From Cryptomeria japonica (Eukaryota > Streptophyta > Pinopsida > Cupressales > Cupressaceae), in contig NC_081415.1 in NCBI RefSeq assembly GCF_030272615.1, positions 268,945,425 to 269,003,424 on the forward strand: DNA of 58,000 nucleotides, written 5' to 3'. How positions within the stretch are numbered: the stretch's first letter is position 1; each line of letters starts with the position of its first letter. Positions 33,950 to 46,690 of this stretch are shown here, one piece after another. The notes beneath the pieces were generated by a model. It was given only the letters and a program-made list of their open reading frames with translations, was not told the origin of the DNA and searched no databases. A program made the translations under genes and the position numbers.

Positions 33950-34280
33950 TTATTCATAATGCTTTATTTCCTCATCGAGTATGGTAGTATTGATCTTGGC
34001 TGATGTCTAAAAACCAAGGCTGAGCACTCCACCTATAAACAGACATCACAGACAAGGAAGGTTCCCCTCCAATCTGGTGCATGTACACATGGTCGAGGTA
34101 TACATTGTAGTTAGTAAGCCATAGTAATCCATGACTTTGTATTTTTGCATAGGATCTCGTAGCTTAGTGAACTTCCCGCATAGACACCATGAGTATTTTC
34201 CCCAGAACTTCGTTGGAACAATCCGCAGACAAAAAACAAAGAAAAAGATATCATGAACCATCCTAGTCACTCTAATCATG
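33950..34280 (-). pseudogene. Possible integrase C-terminal remnant
   Basis: The minus strand reads APDWRGTFLV followed by CDVC and, after a shift, GGVLSLG and EEIKH. This resembles the PNWxGPFxV...GGAL...KxY ending of gypsy integrases. If real, it is the missing end of the integrase that breaks off near 39780, and the DNA between would be an insertion. Evidence is weak, because shifts are needed. Confidence 0.3.
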
Positions 34281-34284
34281 ATTA

Positions 34285-37200
34285 ATGAAAATTAATGACA
34301 TCTTGGAGTATGATGTCAAGTTTACCTCTATGGTGATAGGTTACAAGGTCTACCATTCTAGCCAAGATAACTTAGTATCTGAAATGACCATTTATGTAGC
34401 TTATGAGATGGTGGAGGGCAAGAAGTATGATTTACGTGAGTTTCTTTGGAGTGATCTTATGAATAATTTGGCCAAAATTAAACAGGACAAGAAACATATC
34501 TTCAAGTATGGCACTTTGATTTTGTGCCTATACTTCTATTTCATGAATGAGATTCTGGGAGTTGGCAAAGTGTAATGGTCTTAAGACAGGCCTGTGGTGG
34601 TGCAAATCAAAGAAATGCTTTATTACCTTGGAGATTCTAATGTCTAAAATGCCACACTTTGGGAGTATTTCAAGAATTTTTCAAAGCATGATGTAGAATA
34701 GGGAGAGAATCCCTAAATCGGTGGTGAAGAAGTATCAGGATACCATCTTCTTCATGGTTGATACAAACCAATGTCTGATGGAGGCAGTGGAATCCAAAAC
34801 TTCATGGACCATGCCCATGGGGTATGAGGTGGAAGAACAAATCCTTGAGCTATATGCCCAACATTTATTGATAAAATCGGTGGATGATATAGAAGAAAGG
34901 TTTGGAACCTATGCAAAAAAGTGCTTGGACTTACATGCTAAGTTCAAGAAGTTGGATATATAAAAAAAGGTAAGGAAGGAGGTAGATAAGTTGGCAGAGA
35001 ACCTTGGGATTACCAAGGAGGTGATCCAGAGAGCTAGGGAACAAAATATACTAAGTGAAGAAGACACTATAAAGCCAAAGAAAGATAAACTGGAAGCCCC
35101 TACTCAGAAGCCAAGGCAATCAAGGAGTTATGCACCCTCCTCTGGTGCTCAGAAGCCTATTAGATTTTAAGCCAAGCCATTCGATGAAGGCAAGAGGAAG
35201 AAATTCATATTTGTGAATGTAGAGGATGATGAAGAAATAGAGTCTAATGAAGCCATGAAGGAGGTGAAGCGAAAGTATAAGGTCTCTAAAGTTGCTAAAG
35301 AGAAACCATCTGGTAAGAAATCTAAACCATTCTGAATTGATGAGGTATTAAAGAAAGGAAAACTTGAAGTTAAACCTCCTATGTCCTTGAATGAAATTGT
35401 TAATGAGGTAGTAAACCTTCATATCATGATATGGAAGGTATTATCAATATCATGACATGTAAGCTATTATCAATAGTGGCATCCACTTAGTAGCATTGTT
35501 TCCCATGTCGGCACAAGATCCTAAATTTGTAATGGCAGTGGCAAATCATTTTGATCTAGATAGCAGAAGTGTGAAGGATGAATCCGAGAGGATATTGATT
35601 AGGCTTGATGAAGAATTCTTTGATTCGGTATTCAAGTGTCCCAATATTGAGAAGTATGTTGATATCACAATGCAGACAAATATAGCCTACTTTGATAGAA
35701 ATTTAGATAAGTGTAAGCGTAAAATGAATGACAATTGGCTTAAAACCCCAAGACCTACTATTGCAAGATGGTCAAAGACTCTTCCCAAAAGTGCCTTCAT
35801 TGAAGAGATCAATGATTTGATAACTCTTTTAAGTAGAGTTAAAGGACTTCCTACTTCTAATACTTTCTATAAATGGATGTATCAATACATTCATGTGATC
35901 AGACCAAACAAGGAGAAGATATTTTGGGGAAAACAGATCAGTGATGCCATTTGTGAACAACTCACCAAGGCTCCTACTACACTTAAGTTCTATATGACTT
36001 CTTACTTGGTGTACATTGCAGCTTCAATGAGACATTTTCCCGGATTGTCTACTATTTGCAATAGGAGGAAGATTGAGGTACAAAAATACTATTCCTAGTT
36101 GGTTCTTTAAGAAAGTTGTAATAATTTTTCGAAGAGTGAATGATGCTTTCATTGGTCATTATATGGTTATGATGAATAAGAAATTGTATAATAAGAGAGT
36201 GTTAGATCACACATGGGAAGTAGTGAATCAATATGGATGTGTTTTCCTTCAATTTCCAACTTTTACATATATTAGAGTTGGATTTTTCAATGGTAAGCCC
36301 TTCATGCTTCCTAGATACCCTTCCAATGAGATTGTAATAATGGAGCTAGCTCATTAGATGAATGTTGTGCATCAGGTCCAATCAAGTTCTCATAAGACAG
36401 TCTTGAAATTCTCTTTCAATTAGATGGTATTCTATCAATTTCATATTTAAGGACATGACAATGGAGGAGGAGATGAGAAGAGTTACCATGAGGTTCTTTA
36501 AAGCTAGAAAGGACCTTGATTATAGAGGAATGAGAAACAAACTAAAGAAGGCGTATGTACATGTGCATCGGATTGAAGATGTTTGGGTGGATTGTAGGTC
36601 TGAGCATGATGTGAGAAAACTTGATTATTGTCCGCTGACAGTTGAACAGATTGAGGATTTTGGTCTTGCCGATGTTCCTGAAGATTTAGAGGAAGATGGT
36701 GATATCTTGGATCCAATGTATGAGAAGAACAAGGTTTCTTCTACTCCTTTGCCTCTCATCCAGTGGACACAAAAGGAGTGCACTTCCATTAGGGAACGTT
36801 TTTAGAGTATTCTTACGAATACTAATGTTTGGGTATCTTTCCATGGTTTTCCTTTAAAACCTTTCTCTTCTGTTTTTGATGATGACACTGCTAGCCCAAT
36901 GGGAAAGAGATCGAAGATGAGAACCAAGAACAAACATGATCCTGCTACTTTGGCAAAGGCTCCTAAGTTGTTAAGAAAGGTAAAACTCAAGGAGAACCTT
37001 CAAGTTCTAATGTTCAAGAAATATTAGTTGGAGGTATTAAATGAACAAGAGGAGGACGATCATCTTGATGAAGAGTTAATTCACGAATAGGAGGATGAGC
37101 AAGAACAAAATGAATTGGATGTAGAAGAGATGCCACGAGCAGAATAATCCTTACTTCAAGTATCTTCTCCTTCATCTATATTACAAGTTCCTATTTCTAC

Positions 37201-38691
37201 TTCTGAGCCTGAGCCTCCAGTGGTCACATATATTTCCCCTTCAAGTGTTATTCATGTATCTTCCACTAGTTCTAGTGAATCTGCTCTAGATACACCTCCT
37301 GACAATATTGAGAATATATTTTCTGATTTTCCCTCATTGTATGAATTATTTGCAACCATGATGGATGATTTTGATAAATTCATGAATGAAGCAATCCCTA
37401 GATCCAATGAATCATCCCTTAGGAATCCTTCCCATGTTATTACCATGACCTCTCCTATAGTAACCACCACCATTCAGGATTATATAAATCCCTCTCTGGA
37501 GATGGTACTTGGTGAGGATGATGATACAACTTTACCTCCTTGGTTAATGCCAAATGTGCCTAAAAGAAAGAAACAAGTTGTTTCTCCTGAAGACTTTGAT
37601 TTAGTTAGCTTGTTCATGTGAAATCCAAGATGGTCAAGAAAGCCAAAACTTTGCTGAGGGTAAAAGATGATAAGAATAAGAATAAGTATGTTGAGATTGT
37701 GATTCCTCCTCAAGATGTTATCATTGGATAGGTCCAAGACTCATATTATACCATTCAAAGGATTGATCTGGGTAAGAAAACTCATGATTCTATGGCATAG
37801 GACACTCGGTCTACCTCAGAGGCTTTAGTTTCTAGGTATGATGAGGATAAGGTCAAGAAAGATCAGCTTAAGGCACGAATTAAGCAACTCACCTCAATTC
37901 TTATCAAAGTGACCAAGTCTTCAAAATTTGTTGAACTAGTTGCGACTTCTTTGGATGACCAAGTTGTTAAGAGAGCCGAGCAGGCCACATCAAGGAGAAG
38001 ATCCATAGGAGAATGGATGGATCGAATGCTAAGCCAAGGTACACAACTCCTGAGTTTAACCTACACCATTGTCAACAACCTTGATGTTGTAAGGATAGAG
38101 GTGGACAATACCATAAGAATTTTCTCCTAGCAACTTGAAACACAAGAAAAGGATTTTGAAGCCTAGTTCAAGTTTGAAGATTATGATCCTGATGACCTCA
38201 TCCAAAATGGTGTCATTCCTTCACGACACATGTACATCAAGCAATGAGAAGCTTTGTAGCACTAGATGAATGTTCTTGAGCACCAAGTTAAGGATATGAG
38301 GAAGGCGCAAAAAGAATGTGCCGATAAGAAAACAAAGATTGTTGCCAAAATCTTTGAAATCCCATGTGCTTTCCTTGATAAAAATGAAAATGTACTCAAT
38401 GAAGGTGAAATCATCAAAGAGTTTAACTTACTCTTGACTACTAAGGTTGATAGCGAAGACTTCTCTTTGTCCTCCATTGATAAATTACTTGATCTTCAAT
38501 TAATTTTTGATTTTCTTGATTCACTTCTAAAGAAACATAAGGAGTATTGTACTGAGTTAGAAGATTCTATCACAAGGGTCAAATTCATCACTGGGAACAC
38601 CTTGGGACCTGGTAGAATTCAAATAAAGAATGCTTTGCAGAAGATCGAGGAATTCCAGAAGCGAGATTCAGCTCAAGGGAATGACACTTAG
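34285..38691 (+). pseudogene. Large unrecognised gene, antisense to the giant element
   Basis: A run of plus-strand frames (34285-34575, 34721-34963, 35496-36098, 36073-36357, 36455-36805, 37220-37621, 37909-38130, 38266-38691) in three registers reads as one worn protein of about 1,400 residues. Stops are mostly TAG or TGA where Trp or Gln would fit. The N-terminal part is globular (KYDLREFLWSDLMNNLAKIK); the middle has YFDRNLDKCKRKMNDNWLK and NTFYKWMYQYIHVIRPNKEK; then come Ser/Pro-rich linkers (37200-37500), and the last 250 residues look like coiled coil (KDMRKAQKECADKKTK). I do not recognise the family. It points opposite to gag-pol, with its 3' end facing the integrase end. It could be a second antisense ORF of the element or a separate insertion. 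Confidence 0.6.
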
Positions 38692-39780
38692 TAATTTTTG
38701 CATTTTTATAGTGGCATTTTATTATGTCTATTGGCACTTCATGTGTCATTTTGTAACTACACATGTGCACCTTTTGAGTGCACAAGTCCTAAGTCAAATC
38801 AGACTCTTCTTTTGACTTAGTCATATAATTTGTTATAATTTCCTATTTTCATGTTGCACCCCTCTACTATATATATGAGGGTTATTATTGTAACAAGGAT
38901 CCTTTTTCCATCTTTGTTTATGTAACAAAACTCTGCCAAAGTTAAAAGAAAATTGAGACTTGGTGTTCATTTTGTAAATTTGCAATTTAATCAAGAAAGA
39001 GAGAAGCTTGACATTCAAACTTTGTTTTGAGTTAAATCTTTTATAAGGTATGAATTTTCTTATGTCATTAGTGTCATATGTTCTTGAATGATTAAAGTTG
39101 GGTATAGTCTTGGTATTAAAAATTGAAAAGTATTTTGAGTCTTTACAAGTAATCTTTTAGGTACTTTGAAGTTTCAAGGATTGGAAATTGGTTAAGGGGA
39201 GAATTGCTTTAAGTCTTTGAGCTTTTACAAATTATCTCTGAAAATTGTATTTGGAAGATAGAAAGTAGAGTCTTTGTGACATACGAAATATCTAGTTAGA
39301 GTAGAATATCTTTCAATATATTCATGAGTCTTTGAGCTGACAATATATTTGGGTTACAGTGGTTGATATGAATTTTGGTACATTGAAAGAATATTTGTGT
39401 TCCTAAGTGTGCTAACTCTCATCCCTAAGTCATTTCTAGAAAAAGGGAAATAATACAAGACTTTGCTCTTTCGTGGACACTTTACTTCCTAAGTAAATTA
39501 GTTAATATTACTGCAACTTTAAGTCACTTAGAGAAGGAATCTATTTTGAAAAGAGAATTAGATACAAACGAATCTAAAAGAAAAGGTCTAAGTTATTATT
39601 GTACCTTAGATAAGAGTAAAGTTAGCAAGTAGGAAAAATAGAAAGAAATTGTAGTAGAAGGGGGAGCCTTCCCTTATAATTAGGAGGGGTTATATCTTGC
39701 CTTCTGAGAGATATCATCCTGTGTGCTGTCGTGAAACACACATTTTGTGAACCTTCATCAGTTTACAATTATTTCACCTA
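38692..39780 (+). other. Sequence after the unknown gene, LTR-like or 3' UTR
   Basis: Contains a TATA-like run followed by GAGGG (ctactatatatatgaggg, about 38860-38880), a GTAACAAGGATCC stretch, and T-rich transcribed-looking sequence up to 39780, where integrase homology on the other strand starts. This pattern (TATA plus GTAACAA...) is common in plant gypsy LTRs, but I could not find paired ends or a duplication. Confidence 0.4.
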
Positions 39781-40580
39781 ACAACTCCATAAACAAGTGA
39801 ATATAGGGTTGTTCATGTAGGGGTTTGAATGCTAGTTTGATAATCCCATAGTGCAAGATTCAGACAAATGTGCCAATCACGACTGAAATCATTGACTGTC
39901 TTCTTTAAGATCCTTAATATGTTTTTGTTTGAGGTTTTTTCTTGACCATTTCCTTGTGGGTAATATGGAGTGGAGAAACGGTGTTGGATATGAAACTTCT
40001 CACGGAGTTCGCGAACATCCTGATTTTTAAAGGGAATTCCATTATTTGTGATCATGGACATGGGTACACCATATCGACAAATGATGTAATTTAGGATGAA
40101 TGAGGTGAGCTTCTTGTCGATGACCTAGGTGAGTGTAATGGCTTCGATCCACTTTGTGAAGTACTCAATGGTGGTAACGATAAATTTATGACCATCAGAT
40201 GAAGATGGATGGATATTGCCCACAAGGTCAAGTCCCCACTAACAAAAGGGCCATGGTGTTGCGATGAGTTGCAGTTATTGCATAGGTGCATGTATCAAAT
40301 CTTCGTGTACTTGGTACTTCTTGCACTTTCTAACAAAGTAATAGGAGTCTTTTTCCATGGATGGCTACTAGTATCTTGTTCTCATGAGTTTCTTAGCCAA
40401 TGAAGGGCCACTTGAGTGGGCCCCATAGATACCTTCATGTACTTCTTCTAAAGTTTTGGTCACCTCACCTTTCTCTAAACATTGGAGGATAGTACCATCA
40501 AGACTTCGTCGGTATAGGGTTTCGACAATAATTATGTATCGGGTGGATTGGCATATGAATGTTTTTCATTAATCGTTTGA
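39780..40580 (-). pseudogene. Integrase of the giant element
   Basis: The zinc-binding N-terminus is legible at about 40560-40380 (EVHEGIYGAHSSGPS, KLMRTRY, a Tyr where the last Cys is usual). The core follows: GLDLVGNIHPSS, TTIEYFTKWIEAI, GVPMSMITNNGIPF, HRFSTPYYPQGNGQ. The second catalytic Asp of ITDNG is Asn here (codon 40044-40046), and the Glu position of GQxE reads Lys, both explained by G-to-A change on the coding strand. Homology ends in YSLVYGVV near 39780, before the C-terminal domain. The protein would have inserted element cDNA into the genome. Confidence 0.88.
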
Positions 40581-40639
40581 TTGGTTTGGTGGAAGGATTT
40601 GATCGTGTAGGTAAGCATAAAATTCACCATACCATGGAA

Positions 40640-41145
40640 AAGTGGGACTGATGAGTTTACATACCATCTCAGATTCTAGGATATCATAATTGAGGATCCA
40701 AAATTGTTCAACTAAGAACTTGTAGCATGTTGAGTTCTATGAAAGATCAAGAAGAGAGGCTATTGTAGCCATTGCATCTATAGCTTTGTTCTTCTCTCAA
40801 GGAATCTAATCAAAGGTGATAGTTGTGAATAATTCCTTAAAACTATCAACCATTTTCTTTTAAGGCATGAGCTTATCGTCCTTAGTTTGGTAATCATCAC
40901 TAACCTATCGGATGACCAATTGTTAATCGCCATATACTTGTAGCTCCTTCAAGTTCCATTGTATGGTCCTTCTTAATCTAGTTATCAAGGCCTCATATTC
41001 TGCTATCTTGTTTGTGCATGGGAATGTGAGCCTATATGATTTTGGAATGTTGTCACCTTGAGGTGTGTTAAAAACAATATCAGCTCCTGAACCATGCCTA
41101 GTGTATGATCCATCAAAATATAGCTTTCATTGTTGTGCTATCATG
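40640..41145 (-). pseudogene. Second (additional) RNase H domain
   Basis: The minus strand gives KLYFDGSYTRHGSGADIVF with the catalytic Asp of YFDGS, then NKIAEYEALI carrying the Glu, ELQVYGDQQLVI with another acidic site, and a tail of helices, interrupted by shifts. A second RNase H between the RT-linked RNase H and the integrase is the hallmark of the Tat lineage (Ogre, Retand and others). Confidence 0.8.
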
Positions 41146-41149
41146 ACTA

Positions 41150-42620
41150 TGAAGATATCCTAATCTGGAAAATTTGAGATGAGAGGATGGTCTCCTATGA
41201 GTGGTGCTTCAGCCAACTGGTCTGCAATGACTTGCCCTTTGATTTCTTTATGGTCCACATACTCTATGTTGAACTCATTGAGAATCATAACCCACTTTGA
41301 CAAGCGGCCTAGTAGTGTTGCTTTACTGAGTAAATACTTGAGTGGATATATCTTGGTGATGAGTTGTATCTTATGTATCAGCATGTAGTGCCTCAGTTTG
41401 GTTGCTGCCAAAATTACTGTGAGACAAGCTCGTTCAATATGTGTATAATTGATTTCATACCCTACTAGTGTCCTAGAGATGTAGTATACTGCACATTATT
41501 TTCCTTATGCATTATGTTGTGCTAGTAATACTCCTACGGCCGTAGTCGTAGCTGATATGTATAATAACAAGGGCTTGTCTAGAGTTGGCAGTGTTAGCAA
41601 TGGAGGTGTCATCAGGTAATCCTTAATCCATTGTAATGCTTGTTGTCATTTCTCATCCCATTTGAAGCGAATATTCTTATGTAGCAGATGTGTGAATGGA
41701 TGGCATTTATCGACCAATTGTGCAATGAAGCGATGGATTGACTGTTGCCTCCCCTGTAATATTATCAACTAGCCAATGTTCTTAGGAGGTGGCATCTTCA
41801 TGATTGTCTTTACTTTTGCAGCATAACCCTCAATTCCTTTGTTTGAGACAATGTATCCTAGGAGCTTCTCGGAGGTCACTCCAATGATACTTCTTTGGAT
41901 TAAGGCTGACATTATACTGTTCCAGTCTGGTGATGATTTTGTTCAACACTGCAAGGTGATCCTCTCTTGTTAATGATTTAGCTAGTAAATCATCCACATA
42001 GTCTTCCATTAGGGTATGCATCATGTCATGGAAGATGGTTGTCTTTTCCCTTTGATAAGTGGATCCTATATTTTTGAGACCGAATGGCATCATATTCCAA
42101 CATTATGTTCCCCATGGGAATGTGAAAGCGTTTTTGTGTTGATCTTCTAGAGTGATCTTAATCTAGTTGTATCTTGAGAACCCATCCATGAGAGATAGCA
42201 TTGCATGCTCTACTGTTAGGTCCACGATAATATCAATGTTGGGTAGAGGGAAGTCATCTTTAGGACATGCTTTGTTTAGATCTCTGAAATTTGTACAGAT
42301 ACGGATGCCCCCAATCGGTTTTGCCACTAGTATGATGTTTGAGATCCCTTATGCATATTCAATTGGTCTTATGAAACCAACATCTAACAAATTTTTGAGT
42401 TCACACTAAGAGTGTGATCTGAGGATGCATTTTCCTAAGCTTCAATTTTTTCACCGGTTTTTCTCCTTATGCTATGATCAAGTGATGCATCACTAGATTT
42501 GGATCTAGTCCTAGCATGTCTCTATAGTACCATACAAAGTTCATTTGTCTCTTTTGAAATAATTCTACAAAGCTAGGATCTTCTTTTGGAGTCAATGATT
42601 CTACTAGGTGTATCATATGA
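41150..42620 (-). pseudogene. Reverse transcriptase and first RNase H of the giant element
   Basis: N-terminal words at 42560-42480 (FVWYYRDMLGLDPNLVMHHL) mark the region before the fingers. MMPFGLKNIGSTYQ and the YVDD catalytic box (41989-42000) identify the RT palm, followed by LNPKKYHWSDLREA. The connection and RNase H part continues to about 41160 (LLSKATLLGRLSKWVMILNEFNIEYV, KGQVIADQLAEAP). Numerous shifts and stops make it inactive. YVDD and the ordering RT-RNaseH-RNaseH-integrase place it in Ty3/gypsy. Confidence 0.92.
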
Positions 42621-45600
42621 GGATTTTCTAGTGGTGGCAAATTTATTTCTTTTGTTTCCTCCATAAGGATAGATGATCGTTCTTGATTTGTGCTAAAAGA
42701 GAGAATGTCAAACCTTTCATCCTCAAGCACCTCGGAGAGGTTTTCACCTTTGGATGTGTCCTTTGTTTTTACTTTTTTGAGATCTAGAAGTGTTGTAGTA
42801 CAATTTTTACTAAAACATCCATTCTTTATTGTTATATTTTTGCAATTGAAAGGTTTGGCATTCACTCTGAAGTAAGTTGCATTGTTGAGTTCAATAGAAA
42901 ATACATCCTTGTGATCCTCGCTTGGTATGTTATCCTGTAATTTGAGAGTCTATTATCGCCTCATCATTTTGGAAGGTATCAAGGAATGGGGAATCTTGCT
43001 AGTCCTAGTCAATGAGTTCAGGGTGGATGATTGGCATTGCTTCATCAATTAGGTTGAGTTCATAGGACGCATCAGTTATGGTTAGGATGGAGGCATTGAG
43101 GTCATTGTCAATACTCTCCTCATCATAATTAGGCTCAGAAGGTGACATATATCTCCTAGAAGTATCCTCATCATCTGAATCCCAAAAGGTTTTAATCCAT
43201 GCATCTCCTTCAGCTTTCTTATCTTCAAAAGAGTCCCCGTCAGATGATTATAACACTAAAGAATCCCATTCATATTCATGTGAATCTTTCTCAGAATCAC
43301 TCTGAAACACTTTATCATTGCTACTTGTAAAGATTACTTTAGAACACTCTTTTAATTTTGTTGGTGGTCTTGATGAGGATCTTGGTGATAGATTTTATGA
43401 TGTAGTAGGTTTGTCTACAATGGACATTTGCCTGATTTTGGGAGTGACGAGCTTATAAGTTGGTTGTTTTTGTTCTCTTGTAAACTTGAGCTTAGAAGAC
43501 CCTCCTAGACTAAGATTAAATCTGAGTCATGTCTTATCTCTTGGTTTTAACAATGGTTGTAATGGCTCTTGTACACCTTGCCTGTGGGATCCCAATGCAC
43601 TATGGCCATTGTTGAGCATTGAATTTAAATAAATAGAATTTCATGGTTTCAATTGAAGCTACAGAAGTTTTCTTGAGAAAAAAATTAAATCAAGCATGCC
43701 CTTAATAATTTCTATAGAACCCTTGGCATTTCCATCGATATCAAAATCCTAAAGATTATTGCTTAAACCAAGGCCATCGGATATACATGCTAATCCTTCA
43801 GTGAGATATCTAGTTTGACCAAAATGGTACACCTGTTGTATCAAAGAAACCTATTAGTGTTTCATTGACAAGATGACTTATCGAACAAACTTGGGCCTCG
43901 ATGAGTTCCAAAAGTGGCTCATCAAAAACATTATTTTCATCGATAGATGGTATGTTGAGGAAACCACAGGAATTTCTCATCGATAAGACTTTTCGAGAGA
44001 AGGAAGGTGTCGAAGAGGTGCAAAAGTTATTGGTTGATGATCACAGTTTCATCAAAAAATGAAAAGTCGAAGGAGGATATTCTTCTTTCACTAACATGAA
44101 AGATTTCATCAATTACCCATGCAAAAGTCGGATAATGAGGGACCATTATCGGCATACTCAAAAAAAATGATAAGATGGTTGCAAAACGCGGTGGTGAAAG
44201 AATTCCCACTAAAAATGGGGTTTTGATAAGCCGATGGAGGATTACATCAACATAGACACGTGAGGTAGAGCCTTTTGATGAAAGTGAAGAAATCGATGAA
44301 CCCACAAAGCTCCTTAATGATGATGGTAGTTTCACCAAAACTAAGGAGACATCGATAAAATGATGGAGGGACTTAGCGATAAAAGCATTTTCATCGATCA
44401 AAAAGGAAGATTTCAATGAATTGATAAAACATTATACCAACATAAACACTTATAGCGAAGCTTCGATGAAATAAAGATATCGATGAGACCAAGAGAAGTG
44501 CCAACAATAGTGTCAATTTCACCGAAATAAATATTGATGTCAATGGAATATGGTTTTTTGGGGAGACATAAGATAAAGCCATTGAGACATATGATTTCAT
44601 CAAAGTACAACTCAGGTGTAAGGTTGGATACGCGTCGGTAAAAAATGCAAACCATTGCTAGACAAGTGATTACCCATTGTCGCGAAGATCAATAATCATC
44701 TTGGCATGCTTAATCTCTTTATCTTTCATTTTGTTAAGCAATTGTAATCAGGTTATTAATGATGAAGGGACATGACTTCTCATAGAATAGGTGTTGCTCA
44801 TTTATTTATATGAGTATATTTTGTAAAATGAGGAATCATTAGAATATTAGAGATGGGACATATACTATAGCTTTGGGGCATACTATTGTACCATTTTGAA
44901 GCTTTAATAGAATCAGTCATTTTTCTTCTACATATGTGTTGTGGATTATCTCATTTTCTGTAGGCAGTTGTTTGTGATATTATCTAAGGGAGACAAGGTT
45001 ATTCGTATTCTTACAGTGAAGTTTATGTTTCTATGTTATAAATTTGGATTAAAAAGATCTACTCGTGGATTATAATTGTTCCTTGTAGTTCTTCCTTGAA
45101 TGGTCCCTTAAGGTTAGGGTTAAATTCATTCAGGCGGTTTATAATATAAACATTTAGCAGATCTCATAAGAAATAGTAACTGACAGATTTACCAAAGGGG
45201 GTAGGTTTAAAAACTGTCTCACAAATCATACATTAAGTCCTAGAGAAATATAAGACTTTGTAGCCCAAACAACAAAGAAGGCACTGGTCATCCATAAACT
45301 ATAATTATCATTATATGAACGCACCTTTACATTAAAGCAATAGGGATTAGTTGAGTAAGAAGTATAGAGTTAGTTAGTAATAGTGTACATATATAGGAAT
45401 CTCAAGCACAAATATCGAATAGCTTCCATAAAAACAATCTTAAACTCATCTAAAAGACATCTATTCCAAGAACCTTTGTTATTCTAAGATAGGGGTTAGT
45501 TAGATAAAAATAATCAATCTGCTATAAAAAGCATTAGTTATCAAAAGCCACTAGTGAATAGGTATACCCGCCTAGGTCTTGCAGAGCCTAAAGTGAGAGA

Positions 45601-45660
45601 ATTAGTCACCAAATAGGTTCACTCTATAAATTGGCCAATTCGATTGGAGGGTTTGATCAT
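42621..45660 (-). other. Protease-RT spacer of the giant element
   Basis: About 3 kb between the protease and RT domains. 42865-42621 still encodes an acidic linker. 43000-43480 is Asp/Glu/Ser-rich in decayed minus-strand frames. 43840-44640 is a degenerate repeat (separate entry). 44700-45600 has no recognisable content. In Ogre elements an intron lies in this position; whether one existed here cannot be told from sequence alone. Confidence 0.55.
43840..44640. repeat. Degenerate TTCATCGAT tandem array
   Basis: TTCATCGAT, its complement ATCGATGAA and near forms occur about 20 times at 30-60 bp spacing, within longer imperfect units containing 'gata' and 'aaagg' words. It lies inside the protease-RT spacer. 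Confidence 0.6.
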
Positions 45661-45676
45661 AGGAGTTGGCATTTCC

Positions 45677-46690
45677 TTAGAACCTTTCCAATCTATTGAT
45701 TTGAGATCCAACAGCCATCATGGTAAAACATTTTCCATACTTCTCAATAGGGATCTTGATTTTTTGTTTACCTTTGTTTGAAGGGTCCTTGTAAATCCAT
45801 CCTACCAAGTCTTCATCAATAGTTTCTTGTTCTTGTGATCTTCCTGGGGTGAATTTATCAAGTGTACAAGTATCTGCAATAGGTGGCTTGAGTGAAATTT
45901 GTGGTTTTCCACGAGTCCTTGGTGAGAGAGGTAGTTGACCAACACAGAAAAGTTGGCTAATGTTATACTCTCCTGGGCATTCATCCTTTACCTTCATCTC
46001 CAACTTGTCCTATTTGGGTGTAGGGATCGGTGTACTAGTGAGAGAAGTTGGGTGGATGTACGATGATGAAGTGGTAGCTTCTCTGTTGCTAGGTATTGTG
46101 ATATCCAGATGGTGATTATTGTTATTGCAAAAGGCAAATGGATTGGCATCACAAAGGATAGTAATCTCCACTCCGTTATGTGGAATTTTGATGCACTAAT
46201 GGTAGTTGGATGGTATTGCTTGCATGGTATAAATCCATGGTCTACCCAGTAGGAGATTGTATGGAAGAGGGAGGTCTAGGACTTGACAAACCACATCCTT
46301 CACCACAAGTCCTACCCTTATTGGTAGAGTAACTCGCCCTTTAGAGGAGTGTTTAGCATCATCACATGCCTTGATGGTGATCCTCTCTTGGCATCAACTT
46401 CTCCTTCTGCATATCCTAATGCTATTATCAATTGTAAGGTACAAATGTTAAGGCCAACTCCATTGTCAATCAAGACTCACTTGATTATGTGTTTATGTAT
46501 GAATCCCTCAATGTGGAGAGGGACGTTATGCGATTGTTGAACAAATGCACCGTCACTCTCAGTGAAAGTGAGACATGGTGATGATTTAAGAATTCCAACC
46601 ATGGCTTGAAATTGATCTGTGTTTAGGTTGGATGGAACTGATGCTTCTTGGAGAGCTTGTTCCAAGATAGTTGTTTGAGGGTGATAGGTG
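45677..46690 (-). pseudogene. Aspartic protease region of the giant element
   Basis: The minus strand reads VLIDNGVGLNICTL (about 46471-46430), the Tat-type version of the retropepsin active site with DNG in place of DTG/DSG. It is followed by VTLPIRVG, VVCQVLDLPLPYNLLLGRPWI and IPHNGVEITI. This is the enzyme that cuts the polyprotein. A proline-rich and charged tail continues to the stop at 45677. Frameshifts occur between 46480 and 46340. Confidence 0.85.

Noticed and set aside
33950-34280. Second integrase zinc finger on the minus strand
   Set aside because: The element's own zinc-binding region is clear at 40560-40380; this stretch fits an integrase C-terminus better, and only weakly.
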